Positions 45,202 to 53,644 of a DNA stretch of 64,000 nucleotides are shown in pieces. The DNA is from Streptomyces aurantiacus (GTDB taxonomy: Bacteria; Actinomycetota; Actinomycetes; Streptomycetales; Streptomycetaceae): the NCBI RefSeq assembly GCF_027107535.1, contig NZ_CP114283.1, positions 7,378,001 through 7,442,000 of the forward strand. Reading direction: 5' to 3'. Every line of letters begins with the position of its first letter. Position 1 is the stretch's first letter. The notes beneath the pieces were generated by a model that saw only the letters and a program-made list of their open reading frames with translations, was not told where the DNA came from and did not search any database. The position numbers were made by a program, and so were the translations under genes.

Positions 45202-46428
45202 TCAGCTGGGGTTGTCGCCGTGCGTGAGTGTCTCCCAGGCCACGAAGAGGTTGTTGCTCCCCGCCGGGCGGTTCTGTGCCGTGAGCCGCTCGGTGTTGGT
45301 CATGCCGTGGCCGAGGCGGTTGTGCAGGGCGTTGTGGCCGACCTCGGTCACCGGGCCGAGGCCGAGGTGCAGCGACCCGCCGCACAGCCAGCTCGGGGGT
45401 GCCTCGCCCAGCTGGTATCTGGCCTGGAAGCCCAGCGCGTGCCGCAGCCGCTCGCCGACGTCCGTGCCGTACAGGTCCTGGCCCTGGATGCGGCTGGTCT
45501 CGGCGATGTGCGAGATCGCGGAGAGGCCGTACCCGGTGTGGGTGAGGTCGCGGCAGGTCTCCTGGGTGAGCCCGGTGACGAAGGTGGACTGGCCCTGCCA
45601 GTAGTTGACGATCTTCTGCCTGGTGTCGAGGTTCTGGCTCGGCACGGTCTTCGGCAGGGCGCCGTCGGAGGACAGGTACACGAACGCGGCCGTGCGGGTG
45701 CGGAACTTCGCCATGGCCTTGTCGTAGGACGCCTTGTCCTCCAGGAAGACGGAGATGCCGACGGCCGCCTCCATCATCGACAGTTCCCAGTTGCCGTTGG
45801 AGTTCGAGCCGTTGATGACCTCGGGCAGGTAGACGCCGCGGAGCATGGTCGCGAAGCGACCGGAGTTCGGCCAGCCGCCGTCGTACGTGTACTTGATGAT
45901 CTCGGCGGCCTTGGGCCAGGACGAGCCCGCCCAGCCGGTCTGCAGCGGGGCGTTGCTGTGGGTGTGGTCCCGGACGGTCGCCGACCAGGCGTCCATCAGC
46001 TCGATCGCCTTCTTCGCGTGGCGGGCGTCCCGCGTGACGTACCAGGCCAGGGCCTGGGTGTACGCGGCGATCGCGTCCTCGCGCTCGTCCGTGCAGCCGT
46101 TGTTCGGGTTCGAGTACGAGCCGCACTCCACGACCGCGCGGGGCTTGGCGGTGCGTGTGAGCGAGGCGTACCTGCTCGACATCATCTGGTCGTAGGCGCT
46201 CTTCCAGGGCTGGGCGCCCGCGTTGACCTGCTGCCGGGCGAAGTCCAACTGGCCGCGGGAGACGGTGACTCCGGGGTGCGCGAAGGTGGCGGGCGCTGCC
46301 TCCGCGCGCTCCGCGGCGGGCCAGGCCAGGGCACCGGCCAGCAGGGCCGCGACGGTGACGAGCAGCGCGAAGCGTGATCTCCCGCGGCGGCGTGAGGGGG
46401 CCGGGGGAACCGGGGTGTTCGGCATCAT
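45202..46428 (-). CDS. Secreted alginate-lyase-fold protein
   Basis: A 408-residue exported protein. The signal peptide runs about residues 1-44 (Arg-rich start, LLVTVAALLAGALAWPAA, then AEA). The mature part follows the alpha/alpha-toroid alginate lyase family (PL5-like): AAYTQALAWYVTRDARHAKK, HSNAPLQTGWAGSSWPKAAEI, SNSNGNWELSMMEAAVGISV, and later TGYGLSAISHIAETSR. The NWE and His residues are typical of the active cleft. It probably degrades an acidic polysaccharide outside the cell; the exact substrate is not known. Start ATG 46428 or 46425; no good ribosome site. Confidence 0.85.
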   Translation of the reverse strand: MMPNTPVPPAPSRRRGRSRFALLVTVAALLAGALAWPAAERAEAAPATFAHPGVTVSRGQLDFARQQVNAGAQPWKSAYDQMMSSRYASLTRTAKPRAVVECGSYSNPNNGCTDEREDAIAAYTQALAWYVTRDARHAKKAIELMDAWSATVRDHTHSNAPLQTGWAGSSWPKAAEIIKYTYDGGWPNSGRFATMLRGVYLPEVINGSNSNGNWELSMMEAAVGISVFLEDKASYDKAMAKFRTRTAAFVYLSSDGALPKTVPSQNLDTRQKIVNYWQGQSTFVTGLTQETCRDLTHTGYGLSAISHIAETSRIQGQDLYGTDVGERLRHALGFQARYQLGEAPPSWLCGGSLHLGLGPVTEVGHNALHNRLGHGMTNTERLTAQNRPAGSNNLFVAWETLTHGDNPS

Positions 46429-46687
46429 GGGGGGCCGTCCGTTCCAGTATGTGAACGCGGAATGCCTTTATGAACACAGGCGTTGGCCGGTGACCATAGG
46501 TACAGACCAAGTTCACGTCAAGGGAAACGGCAGCAGTCGGGCATGCAGCGGCCTCTGGGGTCCGAACGGCTTCCGGAGCCCAGGGGCCGCGCACCGGGGC
46601 CGTTCAGCACCCGGAACTCCGGCGGACCGCTGTGAGACCTCGGCCACGAGTCGTACTCCCCGCCCGGCCTTCGACGGGTGAGGGCGA

Positions 46688-47320
46688 TCAGTTCGCCGAG
46701 GCCGGCGACGAGTCCGGTGGAGCGGCTACGACGCCCGGCGCCGCCCCGGCGACCGGGGCCGCGGCGAAGAGGGCGGCCCTGTCGATGCTGCCCGGGTCCC
46801 AGTGGTCGTTGCCAGGGATGTTCGCGTGACCGTAGTGCCCGCCCTTGCTCATCCACACCGCGCGGGGCCGGTTGGTCGCGTCGGCGCCCGAGGTCGCGAG
46901 ACGTCCTGCCGGAAAGGTGTCCGGAATTCTCCACGACCTGATCGCGGCCATCACAGCCCTGTAGTTCGGGCCCGGCCTCCAGGTGTCGGTGAACGGCTTG
47001 CCCGCCCGCCCGAGCACCTCGATCTGGATGCAGACCTTCCCGACGCGGTTCGTCCTCGTCGAACCGTCGTTGCGCAGCGCGCGGGCGCTGTGGTTCAGCG
47101 GGCCGAACTGGCCGAGCCGGTCGGTCACCGGGTCGTACAGCAGATGCGGTTCGGCGGCGACCCGGATCAGATGCGCCGCCACGGCACGGAACGCGTCATC
47201 GCCGGTGCCGCTCTCCGTGGTGTGCCAGACGACGCGGCCCGGAACCGTCGGATGATCCATCGCGCCTCCGATGCTCCCGTCGCCCAACCGCTGCGCCTTC
47301 TCGATCCAGTTGGTGCTCAT
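46688..47320 (-). CDS. N-acetylmuramoyl-L-alanine amidase-like (PGRP fold) protein
   Basis: A 210-residue protein with the amidase_2/PGRP pattern: zinc ligand His33 in VVWHTTESG, a central CIQIEVLGRAG segment, and a C-terminal zinc-site-like GHANIPGNDHWDPG with His and Asp. It would cut peptidoglycan between MurNAc and L-Ala. It has no signal peptide or anchor and ends in an Ala/Pro-rich tail, so delivery would depend on lysis or another route, as for phage endolysins. ATG 47320 has a weak ribosome site. Neighbours are an alginate lyase and core genes; no other phage genes are seen. Confidence 0.75.
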   Translation of the reverse strand: MSTNWIEKAQRLGDGSIGGAMDHPTVPGRVVWHTTESGTGDDAFRAVAAHLIRVAAEPHLLYDPVTDRLGQFGPLNHSARALRNDGSTRTNRVGKVCIQIEVLGRAGKPFTDTWRPGPNYRAVMAAIRSWRIPDTFPAGRLATSGADATNRPRAVWMSKGGHYGHANIPGNDHWDPGSIDRAALFAAAPVAGAAPGVVAAPPDSSPASAN

Positions 47321-47538
47321 GCCCGGGCCCCATGGTCTTCCTTGATCGGTAAGTCATGTGCGGTGCAAGGGAGTTGACCGATCCATCCCTTTTCCACCGA
47401 ACCTAGGGTGACCAGCTGGGCCGCTGCCGGGGAGCGACTCGGGCCCTTCTTCACTCGTTCGGCCCACGCTCCGGTACGCGGCGGCGGTCCACGGGCGTGG
47501 GACCCGGACGCCGCCCGGCACCGATCCGCCGGAAACGA

Positions 47539-47576
47539 CGACGGGCCGCACTCCCCGAAGGGAATGCGGCCCGTCG
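47539..47576 (-). terminator. Terminator hairpin downstream of DUF3710 gene
   Basis: CGACGGGCCGCA pairs with TGCGGCCCGTCG; the inner sequence CTCCCCGAAGGGAA extends the stem with one mismatch. It follows the DUF3710 stop on the minus strand. Confidence 0.8.
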
Positions 47577-47615
47577 CGCACGTGCGTGTACGCGGCCCTG
47601 CGTCCGGCTGTGCTG

Positions 47616-48368
47616 CTACCGGACCTCGGTGGTCTCCGGTCCGCGCTGCAGCTGCCCCATGCCGCCGGAGAAGCGGGACCCGGCCTGCTCCTCCTGCTGC
47701 ACACCCTCGGCGACCATCTGCGCGTCGTCCGGCAGCTTCAGGACGATCGGGTCGCGCGGGGCCATCGGGCCCTCTCCGCGGACCACCACGGTGTCCCGGA
47801 AGATCTGCTCCAGCAGACCGGCGGCCTGCGGCTGCACCGCGCCCTGGCCGGAGATCACTCCGCGCAGGAACCAGCGGGGACCGTCCACACCGATGAACCG
47901 GACGACCTGGAAGCCGCCCGTGCCGTCGGGCAGCTGCACCGGCACCTGCGCGCGCAGCTCCCAGCCCAGCGGGCCCTCGACCTCGTCGATGACACCGCCC
48001 TGCTGGGTGATGCCGGTGGCGATCTCCTCGCGCACCTCGCCCCAGATGCCCTCACGCTTGGGAGCGGCGAAAGCCTGCAGCTGGACGGCGCTGTCCTTCA
48101 GCACCACCGTGGCCGCGACGATCGCGTCGCCCGCGACCTCCACCCGGAGCTCCATGCCGTCGACCCCGGGCACGAAGAGGCCGCCCAGGTCGACCCGGCC
48201 CTCGGCCGGGTCGCGCACCTCGGCGCTGTCCCAGGGACCGTCGGGACGCGGCTCCGGCTCGAGCCTCACGCGCTCGCGCTCCGCCTCAGTGTCGACACCG
48301 TCGACGACCTGCTCGGCCTCGCCCGCCGCGTCCTCGGCGGCACTGCCCTTCTTGCGACGTCCGAACAC
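47616..48368 (-). CDS. DUF3710 family protein
   Basis: A 250-residue cytosolic protein. Start VFGRRKKGSAAEDAAGEA, then GPWDSAEV, VDLGGLFVPGVDGMELRVE, LQAFAAPKREGIWGEVREEI and a late RWFLRGVISGQGA. This is the DUF3710 pattern, conserved beside dut in actinobacteria (Rv2696c); function is unknown. GTG 48368 is one base after the dut stop, with AAGGAC as ribosome site, so it is co-transcribed with dut. Confidence 0.92.
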   Translation of the reverse strand: MFGRRKKGSAAEDAAGEAEQVVDGVDTEAERERVRLEPEPRPDGPWDSAEVRDPAEGRVDLGGLFVPGVDGMELRVEVAGDAIVAATVVLKDSAVQLQAFAAPKREGIWGEVREEIATGITQQGGVIDEVEGPLGWELRAQVPVQLPDGTGGFQVVRFIGVDGPRWFLRGVISGQGAVQPQAAGLLEQIFRDTVVVRGEGPMAPRDPIVLKLPDDAQMVAEGVQQEEQAGSRFSGGMGQLQRGPETTEVR

Positions 48369-48369
48369 G

Positions 48370-48891
48370 TCACTGTCCTTCCCGGTCGGATACGACCGAA
48401 GCGTATCGATTCCCACCCGTTGTGCCGCCCACCGCGGCATGGCCGCCGGTGGAACCGAAGCCCCCTGCGGCCCGCGCCGAGTCGGGAAGCTCCGCCACCT
48501 CCCGGAAGCGCACCTTCTCGACCTGCTGGACGACCAGTTGAGCAATCCGGTCGAAGCGCTCGAACCGCACGCACTCGCGCGGGTCGAGATTCACCACGAT
48601 CACCTTGATCTCCCCACGGTACCCGGCATCAACCGTCCCCGGGGCATTCACGAGAGCCACACCGCAGCGGGCGGCCAGCCCGGAACGCGGGTGCACGAAG
48701 GCCGCGTACCCCTCGGGAAGCGCGATGCACACCCCGGTGGGGAGCACGGCACGTTCACCGGGTTCCAGTACGCGGCTCTCCGTGGTCCGCAGATCCGCGC
48801 CTGCGTCACCGGGATGCGCGTATTCCGGAAGCGGTACGTCCGGGTCGACGCGCTTGATCAGTACGCCCACGGGGGCCGGGGACGGGGTCAC
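48370..48891 (-). CDS. dut: dUTP diphosphatase
   Basis: A 173-residue trimeric-type dUTPase that keeps uracil out of DNA and supplies dUMP. The five motifs are visible: HPGDAGADLRTTE (1), HPRSGLAARCG (2), NAPGTVDAGYRGEIKVIVVN (3), RIAQLVVQQVE (4) and the C-terminal RAAGGFGSTG (5). Start GTG 48891 overlaps the thioesterase stop by 4 nt. It lies in the operon thioesterase-dut-DUF3710. Confidence 0.97.
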   Translation of the reverse strand: MTPSPAPVGVLIKRVDPDVPLPEYAHPGDAGADLRTTESRVLEPGERAVLPTGVCIALPEGYAAFVHPRSGLAARCGVALVNAPGTVDAGYRGEIKVIVVNLDPRECVRFERFDRIAQLVVQQVEKVRFREVAELPDSARAAGGFGSTGGHAAVGGTTGGNRYASVVSDREGQ

Positions 48892-49472
48892 GGGTTCACC
48901 TCGAAGGCACGGGCACGGCGGACCTGGTCGGGGTCGTCCATGGCCGCCCGGATCTCCTCCTGGCGGCCGTTGTCGACGAAGTGGTCGACCTTCACCTCGA
49001 TGAAGAGAGCATCCGCGCGGACGGCGACGGGCCCGCCGGGCCCCCCGACGCGTCCCGTGGCGGACGAGTAGATCTTGCGTCCCGCCACCGCCGTGACCTC
49101 GGCCTCCAGGTACAGCACGGTGCCCACCGGCACGGGCCGTACGAAGTCGGTCTCCAGCCGCCCGGTCACGGCGATGGTGCGCAGCAGCCAGTTCAGCGAG
49201 CCGAGGGTCTCGTCGAGGGCACTCGCGAGGACTCCGCCGTGCGCGAGGCCGGGAGCACCCTGGTGCGCGGGCTGCACGGTGAACTCGGCGGTGATCTTCA
49301 CCCCTTCACCCGCCCGGGCCTCCAGGTGCAGCCCGTGCGGCTGTCCGCCACCGCAGCCGAAACACTGGTCGTAGTGCGCGCCGAGCAGCTCGCCCGGGGC
49401 AGGCGCGTCGGGATGCCGTACCGGTGCCACCGCGTCGGCCGGGGGCCGCAGGGCCGAAGATGTACCACTCAC
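48888..49472 (-). CDS. PaaI-family hotdog thioesterase
   Basis: A 194-residue acyl-CoA thioesterase-like protein. HotDog features: CFGCGGGQPHGLHLEARAG near the start, PGLAHGGVLASALDETLGSL (the HGG motif with catalytic Asp/Glu), then LETDFVRPVPVGTVLYLEAE. The substrate is unknown. The start is set at GTG 49472 (VSGTSSALRPPAD); the upstream frame overlaps the divergent DUF3093 gene and is not used. It is the first gene of the dut operon. Confidence 0.88.
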   Translation of the reverse strand: MSGTSSALRPPADAVAPVRHPDAPAPGELLGAHYDQCFGCGGGQPHGLHLEARAGEGVKITAEFTVQPAHQGAPGLAHGGVLASALDETLGSLNWLLRTIAVTGRLETDFVRPVPVGTVLYLEAEVTAVAGRKIYSSATGRVGGPGGPVAVRADALFIEVKVDHFVDNGRQEEIRAAMDDPDQVRRARAFEVNP

Positions 49473-49530
49473 AGGCGCAGACCTTACCTCCGCGTCAGCG
49501 CGCCGCACGCACCGTGGCAGGCTTGGCCGT

Positions 49531-49992
49531 ATGCAGCCCTCCGCCTCGTCGTACGAAGAACGTCTCACCGCACCCCGCTCCTGGTGGTTCATCTCCCTCC
49601 TGGTGGGTCTGTCGATGGCCCTGATCGTGCTGCCGTTCGGCACGCTGCCCCTGCTGGGCGGGTTCGTGGGTGGCACGGCGGTGGCGGCGGTGGCGGCGAG
49701 TTCGTACGGCTCCGTACGGATCCGTGTGGTGGCCGGTTCCCTGATCGCGGGCGACGCCCGTATCCCGGTCTCCGCGCTGGGCGAGGCCCATGTCCTCGAC
49801 CCCGAAGAGGCCCGCGCCTGGCGCTCCTTCAAGGCGGACGCACGCGCCTTCATGCTCCTGCGTGCCTACATCCCCACGGCCCTGCGCGTGGAGGTCACCG
49901 ACCCGACGGACCCGACGCCGTACGTGTACCTGTCGACCCGCGAGCCGGAGCGGCTGGCGGCGGCCCTGGCCGCGGCACGGACGCCCGCGTAG
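49531..49992 (+). CDS. DUF3093 membrane protein
   Basis: A 153-residue protein with two adjacent hydrophobic spans (WWFISLLVGLSMALIVLPFG and LLGGFVGGTAVAAVAASSYG) followed by a beta-rich domain (RIRVVAGSLIAGDARIPVSA, RAFMLLRAYIPTALRVEVTD, PYVYLSTREPERLAAAL). This is DUF3093 (Rv2698 in M. tuberculosis), a PH-like membrane-linked family of unknown function. Divergent from the dut operon; ATG 49531. Confidence 0.92.
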   Translation: MQPSASSYEERLTAPRSWWFISLLVGLSMALIVLPFGTLPLLGGFVGGTAVAAVAASSYGSVRIRVVAGSLIAGDARIPVSALGEAHVLDPEEARAWRSFKADARAFMLLRAYIPTALRVEVTDPTDPTPYVYLSTREPERLAAALAAARTPA

Positions 49993-50142
49993 CTCCGCCT
50001 CCGGCTCGGGCCGGGCCGGGCCGCACGGAAACTTTCCCTGCCGCGGGCCAGAACTTTGCCCGCCCCACGACACCGCGCGACGGCGACAACGGATCACGGG
50101 GCTGCCGGGCCCGGACCAGAAGCGGGTTCGTCCCGGACGGGA

Positions 50143-51039
50143 TCAGCGCCCCAGCTCTCCGGGGAGGTCACCCATGGTGAGCGGATCGGCCGGCTTCTCC
50201 AGCGGAGGCAGCGCCGGAAGAGCGTCCCAGGGCACCTGCACCTTGCGGAGGTCCTTGCGGACCCGGTCCGCGAGTTTTCTCGTGTCGCGGCGGTTCATGA
50301 CCGCCCCGACGGCCGCGCCCACCATGAACGGCATCAGGTTCGGCAGGTTCCTGACCGTGCGTTTCATGATCTGCTGGCGCAGCTCGCGCTTCATGTGTCC
50401 ACCGAGGGCCGCGTTGAGCGTCGACGGCTTGGTCACGTCGATGCCGCGCTCCTCCGACCACGAGCTCAGATACGTGGTGGTGCGCTGCTTCAGGGTTCCC
50501 GGCGGCCGCAGGCCGTAGACCTCGTACAGCTCGGCGATCAGCTTCAGCTCGATCGCCGCGACGCCGGTGATCTCGGCGGCCAGTTCCGTGGGCATCGCGG
50601 GCGGTATGGGCATCATCGCGGCGGCGCCGACTCCGGCGCCCACGGTGGACGTCGCGTTGCACGCGCCCGCGACGAGTTTGTCCGCGAGCTGCTCGGGGCC
50701 GAGGCCCGGGAACTGCTTCCGGAGCGCCGCGAGGTCGCGTACGGGGATCCGAGGGGCGCTCTCGATGATCCGGTCGGTGAGGTACGCCAGGCCGGCCCTG
50801 GCCCGGCTGCCGCCCTTGCGGACGCCCTCCTTGACCCCGTGGCCGACGGCGGCCGCCCGGCGCTTGGCGACAGGCGCCTTCTTCTCCGGCACCTCCAGGG
50901 CGCCGGAGGCGCCTGTCGCGTCCACCGCTTCGAGCGAGGCCGGGCGGCCCCGCTCGTCGTCTTGCAAGCCGTCCTGAGACGGACCGGCCGCTCCCCGGTC
51001 ACGAAAGCGGCGCTTCCAGGGCGGGGTCGAGCCTGTCAC
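50143..51039 (-). CDS. Conserved hypothetical protein with Gly-rich helices
   Basis: A 298-residue protein. The N-terminal third is basic and low-complexity; the middle has NATSTVGAGVGAAAMMPIPP and PTELAAEITGVAAIELKLIA, then IYEVYGL-like text (LYEVYGLRPPGT); the last third contains LMPFMVGAAVGAVMNRRDTR. The pattern of Gly-rich helices around a Pro-rich turn is reminiscent of EcsC-like proteins, but I am not certain. No signal peptide. Start GTG 51039. It lies just downstream of the DUF4193 gene on the same strand, so the two may be co-transcribed. Confidence 0.7.
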   Translation of the reverse strand: MTGSTPPWKRRFRDRGAAGPSQDGLQDDERGRPASLEAVDATGASGALEVPEKKAPVAKRRAAAVGHGVKEGVRKGGSRARAGLAYLTDRIIESAPRIPVRDLAALRKQFPGLGPEQLADKLVAGACNATSTVGAGVGAAAMMPIPPAMPTELAAEITGVAAIELKLIAELYEVYGLRPPGTLKQRTTTYLSSWSEERGIDVTKPSTLNAALGGHMKRELRQQIMKRTVRNLPNLMPFMVGAAVGAVMNRRDTRKLADRVRKDLRKVQVPWDALPALPPLEKPADPLTMGDLPGELGR

Positions 51040-51052
51040 GGCCGACCCTGCC

Positions 51053-51349
51053 TCAGTCGCAGTCGCGGCAGATCGGCTGGCCGTTCTTCTCCCGGGCCAG
51101 CTGGCTGCGGTGGTGGACCAGGAAGCAGCTCATGCAGGTGAACTCGTCCTGCTGCTTCGGCAGGACCCGGACGGCCAGCTCCTCGTTCGAGAGGTCCGCT
51201 CCGGGCAGTTCCAGGCCTTCGGCGGCCTCGAACTCGTCCACGTCGACCGCCGAAGTCGACTTGTCGTTCCGGCGAGCCTTCAGTTCTTCAAGGCTGTCCG
51301 AATCGACGTCGTCGTCGGTCTTGCGTGGGGTGTCGTAATCCGTTGCCAT
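51053..51349 (-). CDS. DUF4193 zinc-ribbon-like protein
   Basis: A 98-residue acidic protein. The N-terminus is ATDYDTPRKTDDDVDSDSLE; the C-terminus has a CMSC ... CRDC arrangement (TCMSCFLVHHRSQLA, PICRDCD), a likely zinc ribbon. This is the DUF4193 family (Rv2699c), conserved in actinobacteria. It could be a small transcription or RNA polymerase partner; this is inferred from size and zinc motif only. ATG 51349 follows GGGGGAGAG. Confidence 0.92.
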   Translation of the reverse strand: MATDYDTPRKTDDDVDSDSLEELKARRNDKSTSAVDVDEFEAAEGLELPGADLSNEELAVRVLPKQQDEFTCMSCFLVHHRSQLAREKNGQPICRDCD

Positions 51350-51740
51350 GTCGCTCTCCCCCTCTGGGTGTCTGCAGTGTCTCAGCGCACGTAACGCGTG
51401 AGAGGCCGGACTTGTGCCCGACCTGAGGCGGAGATTTTGCCTCACATCAAGGTCTGTTACTCAATCGACACCCAACCGGACCCCTCGAGAGTGATCGGCT
51501 TGGATGGCGAACGGGACCGTACACGGTCCGAATGCCGCACTTCAAAGGCGTCTCACCGTGTACTTCCCGTGATCTCGACCCCCGAAAACCCGGATTATCC
51601 CGGCTTTCGGCAGGCGTATTGATCACGGAGGGTAGATGGCCGGAAATTCGCCCTTGTGATCGATCACACACGAGTGTGCCTTTCTCCTGCCCAGAAAATT
51701 CCGCGCAAAGCGAACATCCTCGTGTGTCGGCGACATGATC
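51350..51740. other. Intergenic region upstream of the DUF4193 gene
   Basis: This 391-base stretch between the DUF4193 start and the cutS stop is AT-richer than the flanks and has no gene I can support. It contains the Crp-like palindrome at 51655-51668 and directly after it CACACGAGTGTG (51667-51678), a second small inverted repeat. Confidence 0.55.
51655..51668. promoter_or_regulatory. Crp-like palindrome
   Basis: TGTGATCGATCACA is a perfect 14-base palindrome that contains GTG-N6-CAC, the short core reported for streptomycete Crp sites. It lies about 306 bases upstream of the DUF4193 start and 73 bases after the cutS stop. The distance to a promoter is unknown, so function is inferred. 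Confidence 0.5.
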
Positions 51741-52988
51741 TCAGATAGGTAGGGCGACTCGCATCACCAGGCCACCTCCCTCACGCGGCTCGGCGACGAT
51801 GTGACCGCCGTGGGCACGGGCCACCGACCGCGCGATCGACAGTCCCAGTCCCACGCCCTTGTCACTACCCGTCCGCTCGGTGCGCAGCCGTCGGAAGGGC
51901 TCGAAAAGATTGTCGACCTCGTACGCGGGGACCACGGGCCCGGTGTTGGACACCGTCAGGATCGCCTGGCCGTGCCGCACCCGCGTGACGACCTCGACCC
52001 AGCCGCCGTCCGCCACGTTGTACCGCACGGCGTTCTGGACGAGGTTCAGGGCGATCCGCTCCAGGAGGACCCCGTTTCCCTGCACGACCGCGGCGGCCTG
52101 CTCTCCGCGGATCTCCACGCCCTTGGCGTCCGCCTCGCCCCGCACCTGGTCGACCGCCTGCGAGGCGACCTCGGCGAGGTCGACCGGCTTGCGCTCGATG
52201 ATCTGGTTGTCGCTGCGGGCGAGCAGGAGCAGGCCCTCGACGAGCTGCTCGCTGCGCTCGTTCGTGGCGAGCAGGGTCTTGCCGAGTTGCTGCAGCTCCA
52301 TGGGGGCACCCGGATCGGACAGGTGCACCTCCAGGAGCGTGCGGTTGATCGCGAGAGGCGTCCGCAGTTCGTGAGAGGCGTTGCCGACGAACCTCTGCTG
52401 GGCCGTGAAGGCCCGCTGCAGCCGCTCCAGCATGTCGTCGAAGGTGTCCGCCAGCTCCTTGAACTCGTCGTCGGGACCGTCCAGCTCGATCCGCCGCGAG
52501 AGGTCCGACCCTGCGACCGAGCGGGCCGTGCGAGTGATCCGGCCGAGCGGCGCGAGCACCCGGCCGGCCATCGCGTAACCGAAGGCGAACGCGATCACGG
52601 CGAGCCCGAGGAGGGCGAGGAGGGAACGACTGAGCAGGTTGTCCAGGGCTACCTGACGCTGGTGGTCGATGCAGTTGCTGATCGCCGCATTGAACTCGTC
52701 GAGCCTCTGATTGACGTTGACCGCAGGACAGTTCTCGCTGTTGACCTTGATGTCGGTGCCGCCGGCGATCTTGAAGAGCGGATCGCTGCCCGTGTTCAGC
52801 GCTTGGGCTGCCAGCAGATAGATGATCGACAACAGCAGGATCCCCGCGATGAGGAACATCCCGCCGTACAGCAGCGTGAGCCTTATCCGGATGGTGGGCC
52901 GCAACCAGGGGAACGGCTGCTGCGGCCTCCGGGGATCCCAGGTGGGTTTCGGGGGCGCCTTGGGCGGCGCCGGCGTCGTGGCCACCAC
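51741..52988 (-). CDS. cutS: CutS-type sensor histidine kinase
   Basis: A 415-residue membrane kinase. First span at about 37-61, an extracellular sensor of about 55 residues with two cysteines (Cys87 in NCPAV, Cys106 in NCIDH), second span at about 119-143, HAMP, HisKA (FVGNASHELRTPLAINRT) and HATPase (NLVQNAVRYNVADG, GVGLGLSIARSVARAHGG). The sensor cysteine pair fits the reported CutS model of sensing extracytoplasmic disulfide or folding state. It starts a few bases after the cutR stop (GTG 52988 or 52985). Confidence 0.9.
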   Translation of the reverse strand: MVATTPAPPKAPPKPTWDPRRPQQPFPWLRPTIRIRLTLLYGGMFLIAGILLLSIIYLLAAQALNTGSDPLFKIAGGTDIKVNSENCPAVNVNQRLDEFNAAISNCIDHQRQVALDNLLSRSLLALLGLAVIAFAFGYAMAGRVLAPLGRITRTARSVAGSDLSRRIELDGPDDEFKELADTFDDMLERLQRAFTAQQRFVGNASHELRTPLAINRTLLEVHLSDPGAPMELQQLGKTLLATNERSEQLVEGLLLLARSDNQIIERKPVDLAEVASQAVDQVRGEADAKGVEIRGEQAAAVVQGNGVLLERIALNLVQNAVRYNVADGGWVEVVTRVRHGQAILTVSNTGPVVPAYEVDNLFEPFRRLRTERTGSDKGVGLGLSIARSVARAHGGHIVAEPREGGGLVMRVALPI

Positions 52989-52990
52989 GA

Positions 52991-53644
52991 TCAGATCCGG
53001 TAGCCGGAGCCGGGCACGGTGACGATCACCGGCGGCTCGCCGAGCTTGCGGCGCAGGGTCATCACCGTGACGCGCACGACGTTGGTGAACGGGTCGGTGT
53101 TCTCGTCCCATGCCTTCTCCAGCAGCTGCTCGGCGGAGACGACCGCCCCCTCACTGCGCAGCAGCACCTCCAGGACGGCGAACTCCTTGGGCGCGAGCTG
53201 GACCTCCTTGCCGTCGCGGAATACCTCGCGGCGGTTGGGGTCGAGCTTGATCCCGGCACGCTCCAGGACGGGCGGCAGTGGCATGCTCGTACGCCGGCCG
53301 AGGGCACGCACGCGTGCCGTCAGTTCACTGAACGCGAAGGGCTTGGGGAGGTAGTCGTCGGCGCCGATCTCCAGACCCTCGACCCGGTCGCTGACGTCTC
53401 CGGAGGCCGTGAGCATCAGCACGCGGGTGGGCATGCCCAGCTCGACGATCTTGCGGCAGACGTCGTCGCCGTGCACCAGGGGGAGGTCGCGGTCGAGGAC
53501 CACCACGTCGTAGTCGTTGACTCCGACGCGCTCCAGAGCGGCCGCGCCGTCGTACACGACGTCGACGGCCATGGCCTCCCGGCGCAGTCCGGTGGCCACC
53601 GCATCGGCGAGCAGCTGCTCGTCCTCGACGACGAGTACGCGCAC
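52991..53644 (-). CDS. cutR: CutR-type response regulator
   Basis: A 217-residue OmpR-family regulator: receiver domain (VRVLVVEDEQLLADAVATGL; phospho-Asp in DVVVLDRDLPLVHGD; Lys in DYLPKPFAFSEL) and winged helix (LAPKEFAVLEVLLRS, NVVRVTVMTLRRKLGE). Family, neighbours (DUF4193, inositol monophosphatase, ferrochelatase, SepH) and the Cys-bearing kinase identify it as CutR of S. lividans/coelicolor. GTG 53644 follows GGAAGGAC. Two 11-bp direct repeats about 91-112 bases upstream suggest autoregulation. Confidence 0.9.
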   Translation of the reverse strand: MRVLVVEDEQLLADAVATGLRREAMAVDVVYDGAAALERVGVNDYDVVVLDRDLPLVHGDDVCRKIVELGMPTRVLMLTASGDVSDRVEGLEIGADDYLPKPFAFSELTARVRALGRRTSMPLPPVLERAGIKLDPNRREVFRDGKEVQLAPKEFAVLEVLLRSEGAVVSAEQLLEKAWDENTDPFTNVVRVTVMTLRRKLGEPPVIVTVPGSGYRI

